Source of the DNA: Amycolatopsis acidiphila
Lineage (GTDB): Bacteria; Actinomycetota; Actinomycetes; Mycobacteriales; Pseudonocardiaceae
DNA length: 64,000 nt
NCBI RefSeq assembly: GCF_021391495.1
Contig: NZ_CP090063.1
Location: 3,906,001 to 3,970,000 of the forward strand
Direction: 5' to 3'
This document shows, in pieces, positions 17,229 to 26,338 of the stretch. The stretch's first letter is position 1. Each line of letters starts with the position of its first letter. A program made the translations under genes and the position numbers. The notes below the pieces were generated by a model. The model did no database searches, was not told the origin of the DNA, and saw only the letters and a list, made by a program, of their open reading frames with translations.

Positions 17229-18115
17229 GAGCGCTGTCCCTTCAGCCGGGGGTTCACGACGGTCTCCAGCGCGCGGCCGACGAGGGTGAAGCACAGCACG
17301 ATCACCACGATCGCGAGGCCGGGCGGCAGCAGGTACCACCAGGCGCCGCCGGTCACCGCGCCCGAGGACAGCGCGCGCTGCAGCATCGAGCCCCAGGACA
17401 CCGCGCTCGGGTCGCCGAGGCCGAGGAACGACAGCGTGGACTCGGCGATGATCGAGTTGCCGACCACGAGCGTGGTGTTGGCGAGCACCAGCGGCAGCAC
17501 GCCGGGCAGCACGTGCTTGCCGACGATGTGCAGGTGGCCGCCGCCGAGCGCCTTGGCGCGCTCGATGTAGGGCCTGCTCTCGATCGTCATGGTCTGTGCT
17601 CGCACCAGCCGCGCGGTGGTGGGCCAGGAGGTGACCCCGACGGCGAGGATGATCGTCGCGATGCCCTGCGGCAGCACCGTCGAGAGCGCGATCGCCAGCA
17701 CCAGCGAGGGCAGCACGAGGAAGAAGTCGGTGAAGCGCAGCAGCACCGCGGCGACCCAGCGGCCGAAGTGCCCGGCCGCGATGCCCACGATCGTGCCGAT
17801 GAGCACCGACAGGATGGTCGCGGAGAACCCGACCAGCAGCGACACCCGCGCGCCCCACAGCGTCAGCAGCAGCACCGAGCGGCCGTCGACGTCGGTGCCG
17901 AGCAGGAACTGCCCGGTCGGCGCCTGCAGCGGGCGGCCGGGGGCGTCGGTGACGTCGAGCCCGGCGGGGTCGGTGATCACCGGCGCCAGCACCGCGAGCA
18001 CGACGATGACCGCGAGGACGCCGAGCCCGGCCAGGCCGCCGCGGTTGCGCGCGAACTCGCGCCACACCCCGCTGACCGCGGCGCGGCGGCGCTGCCAGAC
18101 GATCGCCGCGGTCAC
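17225..18115 (-). CDS. Peptide ABC transporter permease (DppC type)
   Basis: 296-residue inner-membrane permease with six predicted helices. The N-terminal cytoplasmic segment WREFARNRGGLAGLGVLAVI and the EAA-type loop around YIERAKALGGGHLHIVGKHV are typical of DppC/OppC proteins. GTG 18115 overlaps the stop of the first permease (GTGA). Pairs with the DppB-type protein to form the channel. Confidence 0.93.
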   Translation of the reverse strand: MTAAIVWQRRRAAVSGVWREFARNRGGLAGLGVLAVIVVLAVLAPVITDPAGLDVTDAPGRPLQAPTGQFLLGTDVDGRSVLLLTLWGARVSLLVGFSATILSVLIGTIVGIAAGHFGRWVAAVLLRFTDFFLVLPSLVLAIALSTVLPQGIATIILAVGVTSWPTTARLVRAQTMTIESRPYIERAKALGGGHLHIVGKHVLPGVLPLVLANTTLVVGNSIIAESTLSFLGLGDPSAVSWGSMLQRALSSGAVTGGAWWYLLPPGLAIVVIVLCFTLVGRALETVVNPRLKGQRS

Positions 18116-19134
18116 CGGGCACGCACCCGCGGGTCGAGCACCCGGTAGAGCACCTCGGCGATCAGGTTCATCACGATGACCGAGCCGGCCAGCACTATGA
18201 AGACTCCTTGCAGCAGCGGCAGGTCCGGCACCCGCAGCGCCTCGTAGGTGAGCAGGCCCAGCCCGGGCCAGGAGAACACCGTCTCCACGGTGACGGTGCC
18301 CGAGACGACCATGCCGAACTGCAGGAACACCAGCGTCACCGTCGGCAGCAACGCGTTCGGCACCGCGTGCCGGCGGCGCACCAGGTCGTCCCGCAGGCCC
18401 TTCGCGCGTGCGGTCGTCAGGTACTCCGCGTCCATCTCCCCGAGCAGCGACGAGCGCATCACCAGCATGTACTGGGCGTAGAGCACGGCCAGCAGCGTCA
18501 CGCAGGGCAGCACCAGGTGGTAGGCGATCGTGGCCGTCTGGTCGAAGAACCCGGGCCCGGCGTCCGGCGAGCGCATCCCGCCGCTGGGGAAGAGCCCGTG
18601 CGTGGCGATCAGCAGCAGCAGGCCGAGCCAGAACTGCGGCACCGACCACAGGGTCAGCGCGATCCCGGTGTGGGCGCGGTCGAACCCGCTGCCGCGGCGC
18701 CACGCCGCGCGCACCCCGAGCCACAGGCCGAGCGCGACCGCCAGCACCGTCGCCGTGCCGACCAGCAGCAGCGTGGGCCAGAACCGTTCGGCGATCAGAT
18801 CGGCCACCGGCCGGTTGTAGCCGAACGACGTGCCGAGGTCGCCGTGCAGCAGGCCGCCCACGTAGTCCAGGAACTGCTGGTACAGCGGCTTGTCCACGCC
18901 GAGCCGGACCCGCAGCTGCGCGAGCTGCTCCGGGCTGGTCGGCCGGTCCCTGGTCAGGGTCGCGACGGGGTCGCCGGGGATCATCCGGAACAGCAGGAAC
19001 CCCAGTGCCACGACGAGCAGCAGGCTGGTGACCGCCGCACCGAGCTTGCCCAGCACGAACCGGGCGATGCCGCCGGTGCCGCCGCGCCGCTCGTCGGGGT
19101 CGGTCAGCTCGGCACTGGCGAGCGCTTGAGTCAC
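18112..19134 (-). CDS. Peptide ABC transporter permease (DppB type)
   Basis: 340-residue permease. After a 25-residue hydrophilic N-terminus come FVLGKLGAAVTSLLLVVALG, the FRMIPGDPV motif and the long extracytoplasmic loop (LRVRLGVDKPLYQQFLDYVG) of DppB/OppB proteins, then five further helices and an EAA loop (EYLTTARAKGLRDDLVRRRH). The GTG at 19134 lies five bases after the stop of the binding-protein gene. Second gene of the transporter operon. Confidence 0.93.
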   Translation of the reverse strand: MTQALASAELTDPDERRGGTGGIARFVLGKLGAAVTSLLLVVALGFLLFRMIPGDPVATLTRDRPTSPEQLAQLRVRLGVDKPLYQQFLDYVGGLLHGDLGTSFGYNRPVADLIAERFWPTLLLVGTATVLAVALGLWLGVRAAWRRGSGFDRAHTGIALTLWSVPQFWLGLLLLIATHGLFPSGGMRSPDAGPGFFDQTATIAYHLVLPCVTLLAVLYAQYMLVMRSSLLGEMDAEYLTTARAKGLRDDLVRRRHAVPNALLPTVTLVFLQFGMVVSGTVTVETVFSWPGLGLLTYEALRVPDLPLLQGVFIVLAGSVIVMNLIAEVLYRVLDPRVRAR

Positions 19135-19139
19135 GGCGC

Positions 19140-20945
19140 CTACTCCTGGTCGTCGGCGGTCTTCTTCCGCCGCGCCACCGTCACCCCGCCGATCGCGACC
19201 ACGACGACCACCGCGGCCCCGATCCCGATCCAGGCCCCCGCGGGCAGCCCGCCGCCGCCGCTGCCGCCCTCGGCCGGGGTCGCGCCGTAGAAGCTCCAGT
19301 AGCCGCTCTGCTCCATGATGTTGCCGTCGTTCGCCGGCTGCTTCGGGAAGCTCGAGAACCGGTCGGAGCGGTAGGCCTCCAGCGGGTTGTCGTAGTCGAT
19401 GACGAGGCTGGGCACCTGGTCGTAGTAGCGGGCCTGCGCCTGCTTGACCAGGTCCGCCCGCTTGTCCGGGTCCAGCTCGGTGCTCTCCTGCTGGTAGAGC
19501 GCGTCGAACTGCGGGTCGCAGAAGAACGAGGCGCTGCTGCTGCTGCCCGAGCTCGCGGGCAGGGCGGCGCAGGTCTGCTTGGCGAGGGTGTAGTCGGGGT
19601 CGGGGCTGGTGCCCCAGCCGGAGAACGCGAGGTCGTAGGTGCCGGCGTTGGTCCGGTCGTCCACCTCGTTGTCCGAGACCAGCTGCTTGGTGACCTTGAT
19701 GCCGACGGCGCCGAGCCAGCTGACCACGTAGTCGGCCGCGCGCAGGGAGAAGTCCTCGCTCGCCTTGCCGAGCAGCCGCAGCTCCAGCGGCTTGCCGTCC
19801 GGCCCGACCCGGGTGCCGTCCGCGCCCTTCGGGTAGCCCGCGGCGTCGAGGGCGGCGTTGGCCGCGGCCGGGTCGAACTTGTAGCGCTGCGCGTCGCTGG
19901 GGTCCCAGTGGTAGCGCGGGTAGGAGGTGGGCAGCAGGCCGCCGCCGAGCTGGCCGTAGCCGCCGAGGACCTTGTCGATGAGGGTCTGCGAGTCGATCGC
20001 CTGTGCGATGGCCTTGCGGACGCGGACGTCCCTGAGCGCCGCGTTGCCGTCGCCGATGGGCCGGCGGTCGGCGTTCTGCGCGCCCGGGTTCATCAGCAGC
20101 TCGCGGTAGCGGCGCCCGTTCGCCTTGTTGGTGGCGATGCCCGACTTCCCGGTCAGCGCGTCGAACTGGGTCGGGGTGAGCCGGTTGACCAGGTCGACCT
20201 CGTTGTTCTGCAAGGCGTTCACCGCGGCGTCGGCGTTCTTGTAGCTGATGAACTGCAGCTCGTCGTACTTGGCCTTGCCGCGCCAGTAGTCCGGGTTCGC
20301 CTTCAGTCGCACCAGCTCGTTCGGCCGGTACTCGGTGATCAGGAACGGGCCGTCGCCCACGCCCACCACGGGCACGGTGTCGGTCTTGGCGTCCTCCATG
20401 TCGCCGATGCCCGCCCAGACGTGCTCGGGCACGATCGGCACGTCGATCGCGGTCATGCTGGCCTGCGGCGCCTTGGTCCGGATGACCAGCGTCTGGTCGT
20501 CGGGCGCGGTGACGCTCGCGAAGTTCTCGACGTAGGTGCCGTTGGCCTCCTGCGCCTTCTTGTCCGTCATGATCCGGTTGAGGGTGAACGCCGCGTCCTT
20601 CGCGGTCACCGGCTGCCCGTCGGACCACTTGACGCCCTGGCGGATGGTGTAGGTCCAGGTCAGCTTGTCGTCGGAGGTCTTCCACGAGGTGGCCAGGCCC
20701 GGGCTCGGCGTGTTGTCCTCGGCGGAGGGCAGCGTGAGGAACTCCCAGGTCATCCGGCCGATCATCGTGCTCGACGCGAACGAGGCGAGGAACGGGTTGA
20801 GGTGGTCGACCTCCTGCACCAGCGCCACCCGCAGCACCTTGCCGCCCTCCTGCGCCTGTGCCGCCGGCGCGAAGGGCCCCGCCACGAGCACCGCCGCGAG
20901 CACCGCGGCGCCCGCACGCCACCGCCTGAACATGGTCGACCGCAC
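19140..20945 (-). CDS. Peptide ABC transporter solute-binding protein with C-terminal membrane anchor
   Basis: About 601 residues, SBP_bac_5 family. GTG 20945 follows GGAGAGG by ten bases; an ATG at 20933 is an alternative. A Sec signal (AGAAVLAAVLVAGPFAPAAQAQ) lacks a lipobox Cys. Family blocks include RVALVQEVDHLNPFLASF, WTYTIRQGVKWSDGQPVTAK and LAFSGWGTSPDPDYTLAKQT. The C-terminus adds a Gly-rich linker, a hydrophobic helix (WIGIGAAVVVVVAIGGVTVA) and the basic tail RRKKTADDQE, so the mature protein is probably held at the membrane from its C-terminus rather than as a lipoprotein. First gene of the transporter operon. Confidence 0.93.
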   Translation of the reverse strand: MRSTMFRRWRAGAAVLAAVLVAGPFAPAAQAQEGGKVLRVALVQEVDHLNPFLASFASSTMIGRMTWEFLTLPSAEDNTPSPGLATSWKTSDDKLTWTYTIRQGVKWSDGQPVTAKDAAFTLNRIMTDKKAQEANGTYVENFASVTAPDDQTLVIRTKAPQASMTAIDVPIVPEHVWAGIGDMEDAKTDTVPVVGVGDGPFLITEYRPNELVRLKANPDYWRGKAKYDELQFISYKNADAAVNALQNNEVDLVNRLTPTQFDALTGKSGIATNKANGRRYRELLMNPGAQNADRRPIGDGNAALRDVRVRKAIAQAIDSQTLIDKVLGGYGQLGGGLLPTSYPRYHWDPSDAQRYKFDPAAANAALDAAGYPKGADGTRVGPDGKPLELRLLGKASEDFSLRAADYVVSWLGAVGIKVTKQLVSDNEVDDRTNAGTYDLAFSGWGTSPDPDYTLAKQTCAALPASSGSSSSASFFCDPQFDALYQQESTELDPDKRADLVKQAQARYYDQVPSLVIDYDNPLEAYRSDRFSSFPKQPANDGNIMEQSGYWSFYGATPAEGGSGGGGLPAGAWIGIGAAVVVVVAIGGVTVARRKKTADDQE

Positions 20946-21087
20946 CTGGTTCCCACCTCTCCGCTGATTCCCCAAGGCGGAAAAGTAACCACATAGGCGC
21001 GTATCAGCGCAATATCCACCGCGCACAGTGGGTCGTGATCGTTACGGCGAGGTCTGGACCAGCAGCTCGTCCACGCCGGGCGAACCC

Positions 21088-22062
21088 TCAGCCCGGCGAG
21101 ACGACGACGCCCTCCGGCTGGTCGCCGACGGGAACGGTGGCGCTGACCGTGCCGGCGGAAACGTCGAGCACCGCCAGGCTGTCGCTGCCGGTCTCGGTCA
21201 CGTAGACGTAGCTGTCGTCCGGCGCGGCCGCGATCCCCTCGGGCTGGTCGCCCACCGGAACCGTGCTCGCGACGCCGGTGTCGCCGGGATCGATCCGCGA
21301 CACGGTGTCCGCGCCGCTGTTCGTGACGTACACCGCGCCGTTGCCGGTCACGGCGACGCCGATCGGCGCGGTACCCACGGGAATCGTCGCGAGGACGAGC
21401 CCGGTGCGGGTGCTGACGACCGACACGGTGTTGCTGCCGGTGTTGGCCACGTACGCCCGGCCGCGGGCGGTGACCGCGATGCCGGCCGGGAACCGGCCGA
21501 CCGGGATGGTCCCGGTGACCCGGTTCGTGGCGGTGTCGATGACGGTGACGGCGTCGGCCCCGTTGTCGCTGACGAGGAGCGTCTGCCCGTCGGGGCTCAA
21601 GGCGGGGGTGTGCGGGAACTTCCCGACCGGGATGGTCGCCACCGGGGCGTTGGTGGCGGTGTCGATGACGGTCACCGTGCCGTCGCTGAAGTTGGCGACG
21701 TAGACCCGGTCCGCACCGGCCGCGATGCCGAACGGGTGCGAGCCGACCGGCACGGTCGCCACCACGCGATGGTCGTTCGCGTCGAGCACCGACACGGTGC
21801 CCGAGAGCTCGTTGGAGACGTACACGTGGTCGCCGTCGGGAGCCACCGCGATGCCCACCGGCGCGGTCTGCACCGGGATGTCGGCGAGCAGCTGCGTGGT
21901 GCGGGTGTCGTAGACGGTGAGGTTGCGCGATCCGGTGTTGGCGACGAAGACCTTGATCCGGGGCGGATAGGCCAGCGCCGCCGGTCCGCCGGCGAACACC
22001 AGGGCCGCCGCGAGCAGGATCGCGGCCATCGCGACAGGAACCGGCCGTGGCCACGCGCGCAT
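21088..22062 (-). CDS. Secreted YVTN-repeat beta-propeller protein
   Basis: 324-residue secreted protein: signal peptide PVAMAAILLAAALVFAGGPA ending near AALA, then seven repeats of about 40 residues each centred on (A/S)T(I/V)PVG-x-x-P-x-GIAV, so a seven-bladed YVTN propeller. Each blade has the usual VYVxN and VxVID strands (for example DRVYVANFSDGTVTVIDTAT). Such proteins are extracytoplasmic and usually of unknown binding role. GGAG precedes the ATG at 22062. It lies alone, downstream of the XRE regulator on the same strand. Confidence 0.88.
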   Translation of the reverse strand: MRAWPRPVPVAMAAILLAAALVFAGGPAALAYPPRIKVFVANTGSRNLTVYDTRTTQLLADIPVQTAPVGIAVAPDGDHVYVSNELSGTVSVLDANDHRVVATVPVGSHPFGIAAGADRVYVANFSDGTVTVIDTATNAPVATIPVGKFPHTPALSPDGQTLLVSDNGADAVTVIDTATNRVTGTIPVGRFPAGIAVTARGRAYVANTGSNTVSVVSTRTGLVLATIPVGTAPIGVAVTGNGAVYVTNSGADTVSRIDPGDTGVASTVPVGDQPEGIAAAPDDSYVYVTETGSDSLAVLDVSAGTVSATVPVGDQPEGVVVSPG

Positions 22063-22256
22063 GATGGGACTCCAATTCTGCGAAAAGTTTTTCGGCGAGC
22101 GCCGAATACGACACCGGAACGATAGTTTCGGAGAACGAACCGTGCAGGGCCAATACCCGCTCGGGTGTCGATCATGGCGGCACAACGGGTGATCATGGCG
22201 CGATCGAGTGTCCACAACGGACTGAGTGCGAACGGGAATCGCGTTCGGAAACGGGC

Positions 22257-23126
22257 TCAGGCCGACGGTTCCTGGTGCGGTTCGGCCGTGGGGACGGCGG
22301 TCCAGCTGGCGAGCAGGCGCAGTTTCTCCTCCGCGGGAGAGCCGCGGTCGGCGCTGTAGATGACGACGTTCTGCCCGTCGTCGCCGGCCGGGGCCAGCGT
22401 CTCGTACCGCAGGGTCAGCTCCCCCACGGCCTCATTGAAGAACAGCTTGGTGCCGTGGCCGTGCTCGTAGAGGTCGTAGGCCGACCAGTGGCGCGCGAAC
22501 TCCGGCGAAGCGACCACCATCTCCCCCACCAGCTGCGCCAGCAGCGGGTCGGCCTGCCGCTCGGCCGTGATGTGGCGAAGAGCGGCGGCGACGTGCCCGG
22601 CGACGAGCTCCCACTGTGGGTGCACGACCTTCGCGCGCGGGTTGAGGAACGTCCAGCGCACGATGTTGCGGTCCGCGATCGGCATCGCGCCGAAGTCGTC
22701 GAGGAGGACCTTCGCGGCCGCGTTCGCGGCGAGCACGTCGTACCGCGGGCCGTAGACCAGCGCCGGGGCCGGGTCGAGCGCGTGGATCATCGCCACCAGC
22801 TGCGGCCGCGCCTTGACGGGGTCCGAACGCCCGGCCCGGCGGCGGCCCGCGTTCCAGACGAGCGCCCGCAGGTGCAGGCACTCCAGCTCGTCGAGCCGAA
22901 GCGCGCGCTCGACGGCGGAGAGCACCTCGTCGGAGATCATCCCGACGCGTCCCTGCTCCAGCTTCGTGTAGTACGCGACGCTGACCCCCGCCAGCGCGGC
23001 GACCTCCTCACGGCGCAGGCCGGGTACCCGCCGTCCCGCGTGCGTCACCGGCAGGCCCGCCCGGGCCGGATCGATGGCTGCGCGTCGCGAGACCAGGAAG
23101 TCCCGTAGGGCGTTGTCGCCGGTCAT
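22257..23126 (-). CDS. XRE-family regulator with MmyB-like ligand-binding domain
   Basis: 289-residue transcription factor. The N-terminal helix-turn-helix (LRREEVAALAGVSVAYYTKL at about 35-54) is followed by a long MmyB-like domain (PALVYGPRYDVLAANAAAKV, then VGELTLRYETLAPAGDDGQN), a PAS-like fold that binds small hydrophobic molecules in relatives. TATAAC lies six bases before the ATG, so it may be transcribed leaderless. It is divergent from a zinc alcohol dehydrogenase, its probable target. Confidence 0.9.
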   Translation of the reverse strand: MTGDNALRDFLVSRRAAIDPARAGLPVTHAGRRVPGLRREEVAALAGVSVAYYTKLEQGRVGMISDEVLSAVERALRLDELECLHLRALVWNAGRRRAGRSDPVKARPQLVAMIHALDPAPALVYGPRYDVLAANAAAKVLLDDFGAMPIADRNIVRWTFLNPRAKVVHPQWELVAGHVAAALRHITAERQADPLLAQLVGEMVVASPEFARHWSAYDLYEHGHGTKLFFNEAVGELTLRYETLAPAGDDGQNVVIYSADRGSPAEEKLRLLASWTAVPTAEPHQEPSA

Positions 23127-23203
23127 ATCCCTGTTATACCCAGCCAGGGGTGTCCGCGCCGCCGCGAAGGTGACCCTGTCAGTAGCAGGAAGCGGGGTAT
23201 CAC

Positions 23204-23220
23204 GTTCCGCCTTGCGGAAC
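23204..23220. promoter_or_regulatory. Candidate operator between XRE regulator and alcohol dehydrogenase
   Basis: Perfect inverted repeat GTTCCGC-CTT-GCGGAAC, about 77 bases from each divergent start codon. A likely binding site for the MmyB-like regulator; it could also fold as a short hairpin in the dehydrogenase leader. Confidence 0.42.
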
Positions 23221-23295
23221 ACCCGGCGCCGGTGGTGCTGTGGAGTCCGGATCCGCAGGCAGGCCGTTCCTGCCGTAGCCAGCAAGGAGTTCTTC

Positions 23296-24351
23296 GTGCC
23301 CTTCACTGTTCCCGCCCTCGCCGCGGCCGGCCCGCAGGCGCCGCTGGAGTCCACGACCATCGAGCGCCGGGACCCGCGCCCGCACGACGTCGTGATCGAC
23401 ATCGCGTACACCGGCATCTGCCACACCGACCTGGCACTGCTGCGCAACCACTGGCGGGAGGGCATCTTCCCGATGGTGCCAGGGCACGAGATCACCGGGA
23501 CGGTCGCGGCCTCCGGCTCCGCGGTCACCAGGCACTCGGCCGGCGACCGGGTCGGCGTGGGCTGTTACGTCGACTCCTGCCGTGAATGCGAGAACTGTCT
23601 CGCCGGGGAGCCCCAGCACTGCCGCCGCGGCGAGGTGATCACCTTCGGCAGTCGCGACTACGACGGCGAGCTCACCTACGGCGGCTACAGCACCAGGATC
23701 GTGGTGGACGAGAACTACGTCGTGCGGATCCCCGACGGCCTGCCGCTGGATGCCGCCGCGCCCCTGCTGTGCGGCGGCATCACCATGTACAACCCGCTGC
23801 GCCGCTGGCACGCCGGTCCGGGGAAGAAGGTGGCCATCGTCGGGCTGGGCGGGCTGGGACACCTCGGGGTCAAGCTCGCGCACGCGCTCGGCGCCGAGGT
23901 CACGGTGCTCGGCCGCAGCACGGCCAAGCGGGAGGACAGCTTGTGCTTCGGGGCCGATCACTACGTGAGCACCGCGGAGCCCGGAGGCTTGCAGGACCTG
24001 GCGAGTGCCTTCGACCTGATCGTCAGCACCGCCGCGGCCGATGTGGACGTCGAGGCCTACCTCGGTCTGCTGCGCCTCGACGGGGTGCTGGTCCTCGCCG
24101 GGGTCGGCACCGAGCCGATCAGCCTGCACGGCGGCCTGCTCAACCAGGGACGCCGCGTCGTCACCTCGACCAAGAACGGCAGCATCGCGCAGACCCAGGA
24201 GATGCTCGACTTCTGTGCCGGCCACGGCATCGTCGCCGAGATCGAGAAGATCACGGCAGCCCAGACGGACAAGGCGCTCGACCGCCTGCACAACGGCGAC
24301 GTGCGCTACCGGTTCGTCATCGACGCCTCGACCTTCCCCGCGCAGGCCTGA
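23296..24351 (+). CDS. NAD(P)-dependent zinc alcohol dehydrogenase (YahK/CAD type)
   Basis: 351-residue medium-chain dehydrogenase. Catalytic zinc ligands are in GICHTDL and GHEITG; the structural zinc loop is CRECENCLAGEPQHC; the Rossmann motif is GLGGLGHLGVKLA. It reduces aldehydes or oxidises alcohols in the cytoplasm. The GTG at 23296 is preceded by AAGGAG, giving the family start VPFTVPALAAAGPQAPLE. Probably controlled by the divergent XRE/MmyB regulator through the dyad between them. Convergent with the Acg-like gene, nine bases away. Confidence 0.93.
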   Translation: MPFTVPALAAAGPQAPLESTTIERRDPRPHDVVIDIAYTGICHTDLALLRNHWREGIFPMVPGHEITGTVAASGSAVTRHSAGDRVGVGCYVDSCRECENCLAGEPQHCRRGEVITFGSRDYDGELTYGGYSTRIVVDENYVVRIPDGLPLDAAAPLLCGGITMYNPLRRWHAGPGKKVAIVGLGGLGHLGVKLAHALGAEVTVLGRSTAKREDSLCFGADHYVSTAEPGGLQDLASAFDLIVSTAAADVDVEAYLGLLRLDGVLVLAGVGTEPISLHGGLLNQGRRVVTSTKNGSIAQTQEMLDFCAGHGIVAEIEKITAAQTDKALDRLHNGDVRYRFVIDASTFPAQA

Positions 24352-24360
24352 CGTCCGTCG

Positions 24361-25134
24361 TCACGAGCGCCGGCGAGCACGCTGCCGTGGCGGCGCCGGC
24401 GCCTCGAAACCGAACTCCAGCACCGCCTGCGGGGTGGCCTGGCCGCCGAGCACGCCGCGCAGCTCGGGCCGGGCCTTCTGGACCGTCTCCGCGCGCAGCA
24501 GCAGGACCGCCCGCGCGCCCTGCACGTTGCTGGTGAGCAGCACCCGCTGCAGCGCCCGCCCGGCCTGCAGCTGCCCGCGCGTGGTGTCGGTGTAGGAGTT
24601 CAGCACCGCGACGAGGCCGCCGCAACCCTTGGCACCGCCGGAAAGCCAGCCCGCCTCGGTGAGCCGGTGCTCGAGCAGACCGACCTCGGCCGGCGGCTCC
24701 AGCAGGACCAGCTCGCCCTCCTCGCGGGCGGCGGCGCGCACGAGCGCCATCCGCACGCCCAGCGGCACCAGGCCGTCGGGAAGCGGGCCACGGTGCTCCT
24801 GCAGCACCGGGATCGCGCGCGCCAGGGCCCGCTCCTGGGAGCTGGGCGTGCAGGTCGCGCGGATCCACACCACTGCGGCCAGCTCGGGCCGGGTGCGGTC
24901 GGGCAGCAGGTCCACGGTCGCGGCGTGGCCGGTGGCCCGCAGCGCCAGCTGCATGTTCAGCACCGCGGCGCCGCAGGCGGCGAGCGCCTCCCGGTCACCG
25001 TCCTCGAGCAGGACGTCGATCCGCCCGTGCCCGGCCTCCAGCCGGCACGGCGACCGGCCGCCGGGGAACGGCACCCGGGTCGCGGCGGCGAGTGCCGAAG
25101 CGACGTGCTCGGGTTCCGACAAGGTTCTGGTCAT
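24361..25134 (-). CDS. Acg-like nitroreductase-family protein
   Basis: 257-residue protein resembling the actinobacterial Acg family (flavin-binding, nitroreductase-related; mycobacterial members are dormancy-induced). Recognisable parts are REALAACGAAVLNMQLALRA and GHAATVDLLPDRTRPELAAV; the C-terminal half has QAGRALQRVLLTSNVQGARA. It is shorter than the roughly 330 residues usual for the family. The basic tail RQRARRRS is odd. Assignment is by pattern memory and only moderately sure; flavin binding is not demonstrated. Confidence 0.6.
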   Translation of the reverse strand: MTRTLSEPEHVASALAAATRVPFPGGRSPCRLEAGHGRIDVLLEDGDREALAACGAAVLNMQLALRATGHAATVDLLPDRTRPELAAVVWIRATCTPSSQERALARAIPVLQEHRGPLPDGLVPLGVRMALVRAAAREEGELVLLEPPAEVGLLEHRLTEAGWLSGGAKGCGGLVAVLNSYTDTTRGQLQAGRALQRVLLTSNVQGARAVLLLRAETVQKARPELRGVLGGQATPQAVLEFGFEAPAPPRQRARRRS

Positions 25135-25255
25135 CGGGAATGCTCCAAGCAGGGGAAGAGCTGTGGTTACACGATGTCGCTCGTCGGCGGTGGCAAACAG
25201 AGCACGGCGTCCCCGCCCACTGGGCCTTTGTACTCTCTCCCGTGCGTGGCCGCTG

Positions 25256-26272
25256 TCAATAGGGGTTCACCCGATTCAGGTACGCGGTGGCGACGGTGGT
25301 CCCGTCCGCGCGGGGGAAGGACACGCGGGCCGGGTCGCCGTCGGAGGTGTAGCGCTCGCCGGGATCGGCCGAGAGCTTGTCGAGCCACGTGGTGGATCCG
25401 TACTCCGCTTCCTCCCCCGTGGCAGCCTCCGAGCGGATGCGCGGGATGGCGAGAGGGTCGAATTTCGCCGAGAACGGTGACGGGGACGGGTTCGCGCCGA
25501 CGAGGAACGCGCCCCGGTAGTCGTAGCCGGGACCTTTGAGCGTGAGGTCCTCCTGCCGCGGGTGGATGCCGAAGGGCAGGGCGATCGTGGTCGGCGCCGC
25601 GTCCGGCACCGCGGCCCGGATCTGCCGGTCGCAGCCGGCGATCTCCGCCTGCGCCTCGTCCGCCGAGTCCTGGCGCAGGTTCGCGTGGGTCTTCGTGTGG
25701 TTGCCGATGTCGAAGCCGTGGGCGTGCAGCCACGGCAGGGTCCGGCGCCCGCCCGGGTCGCCGAACGGGTCCTGGTTGACGTACAGGGTGGCCACCGGCC
25801 GGAAGCCCGGGTGCGCGCGGGCGACGTCGAGCAGGATTCCCACGGCCGACGTCGCGGCCGGATTTCCGTCCGGGGTCAGGGAGAACTGGCTCGGGTCGCC
25901 GTCGTCGAAGGTCAGCACGACCGGGTGGGTGCCGGCCGGGATGTCGATCGTGCCCGCGGTGAACTCGGCCGCGGTCACCGGCACGTAGTCCTCGCGCACG
26001 AGCCGCTCCAGCTCGGCGCGGAAGTCGGCGGGCGTGCGCTCGTACACCGACTTCGGGTTGTCGACGATGCGGTGGTACATCAGCACCGGCACCAGGCCGA
26101 GCTCGTTCGCCTTGGTCTCGGCGGGCGAGGGCGCGGGCGGGGCTGTCGTCGCCGCCCGCAGCGGCGCGAAGGACGACCACGGCTGCTCATCCTTGGTGGC
26201 AGCGGGCGTCCCGCCGCTGCAGGCGGTCAGCACGGCGAGGGCGGCGACGAGCGGAACGAGCTTGATCTTCAC
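25256..26272 (-). CDS. Polysaccharide deacetylase family lipoprotein
   Basis: 338-residue lipoprotein: signal peptide with lipobox LTAC-S at residues 15-19 and a Pro/Ala-rich linker, then a NodB-type domain. Motif 1 is TFDDGD, motif 2 is the GNHTKTHANL metal-binding His pair, and PVLMYHRIVDN starts the domain. It likely de-N-acetylates an extracellular aminosugar polymer such as peptidoglycan. The neighbouring genes do not suggest a specific substrate. The roughly 120 bases downstream of the stop, before the Acg-like gene, contain no visible feature. Confidence 0.9.
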   Translation of the reverse strand: MKIKLVPLVAALAVLTACSGGTPAATKDEQPWSSFAPLRAATTAPPAPSPAETKANELGLVPVLMYHRIVDNPKSVYERTPADFRAELERLVREDYVPVTAAEFTAGTIDIPAGTHPVVLTFDDGDPSQFSLTPDGNPAATSAVGILLDVARAHPGFRPVATLYVNQDPFGDPGGRRTLPWLHAHGFDIGNHTKTHANLRQDSADEAQAEIAGCDRQIRAAVPDAAPTTIALPFGIHPRQEDLTLKGPGYDYRGAFLVGANPSPSPFSAKFDPLAIPRIRSEAATGEEAEYGSTTWLDKLSADPGERYTSDGDPARVSFPRADGTTVATAYLNRVNPY

Positions 26273-26338
26273 ACTTCGACCGTGCGGGCGCGGCGGGCGT
26301 CCCGCAATCGCTGCAGCCCACGATCGGCTGAACCCGGC

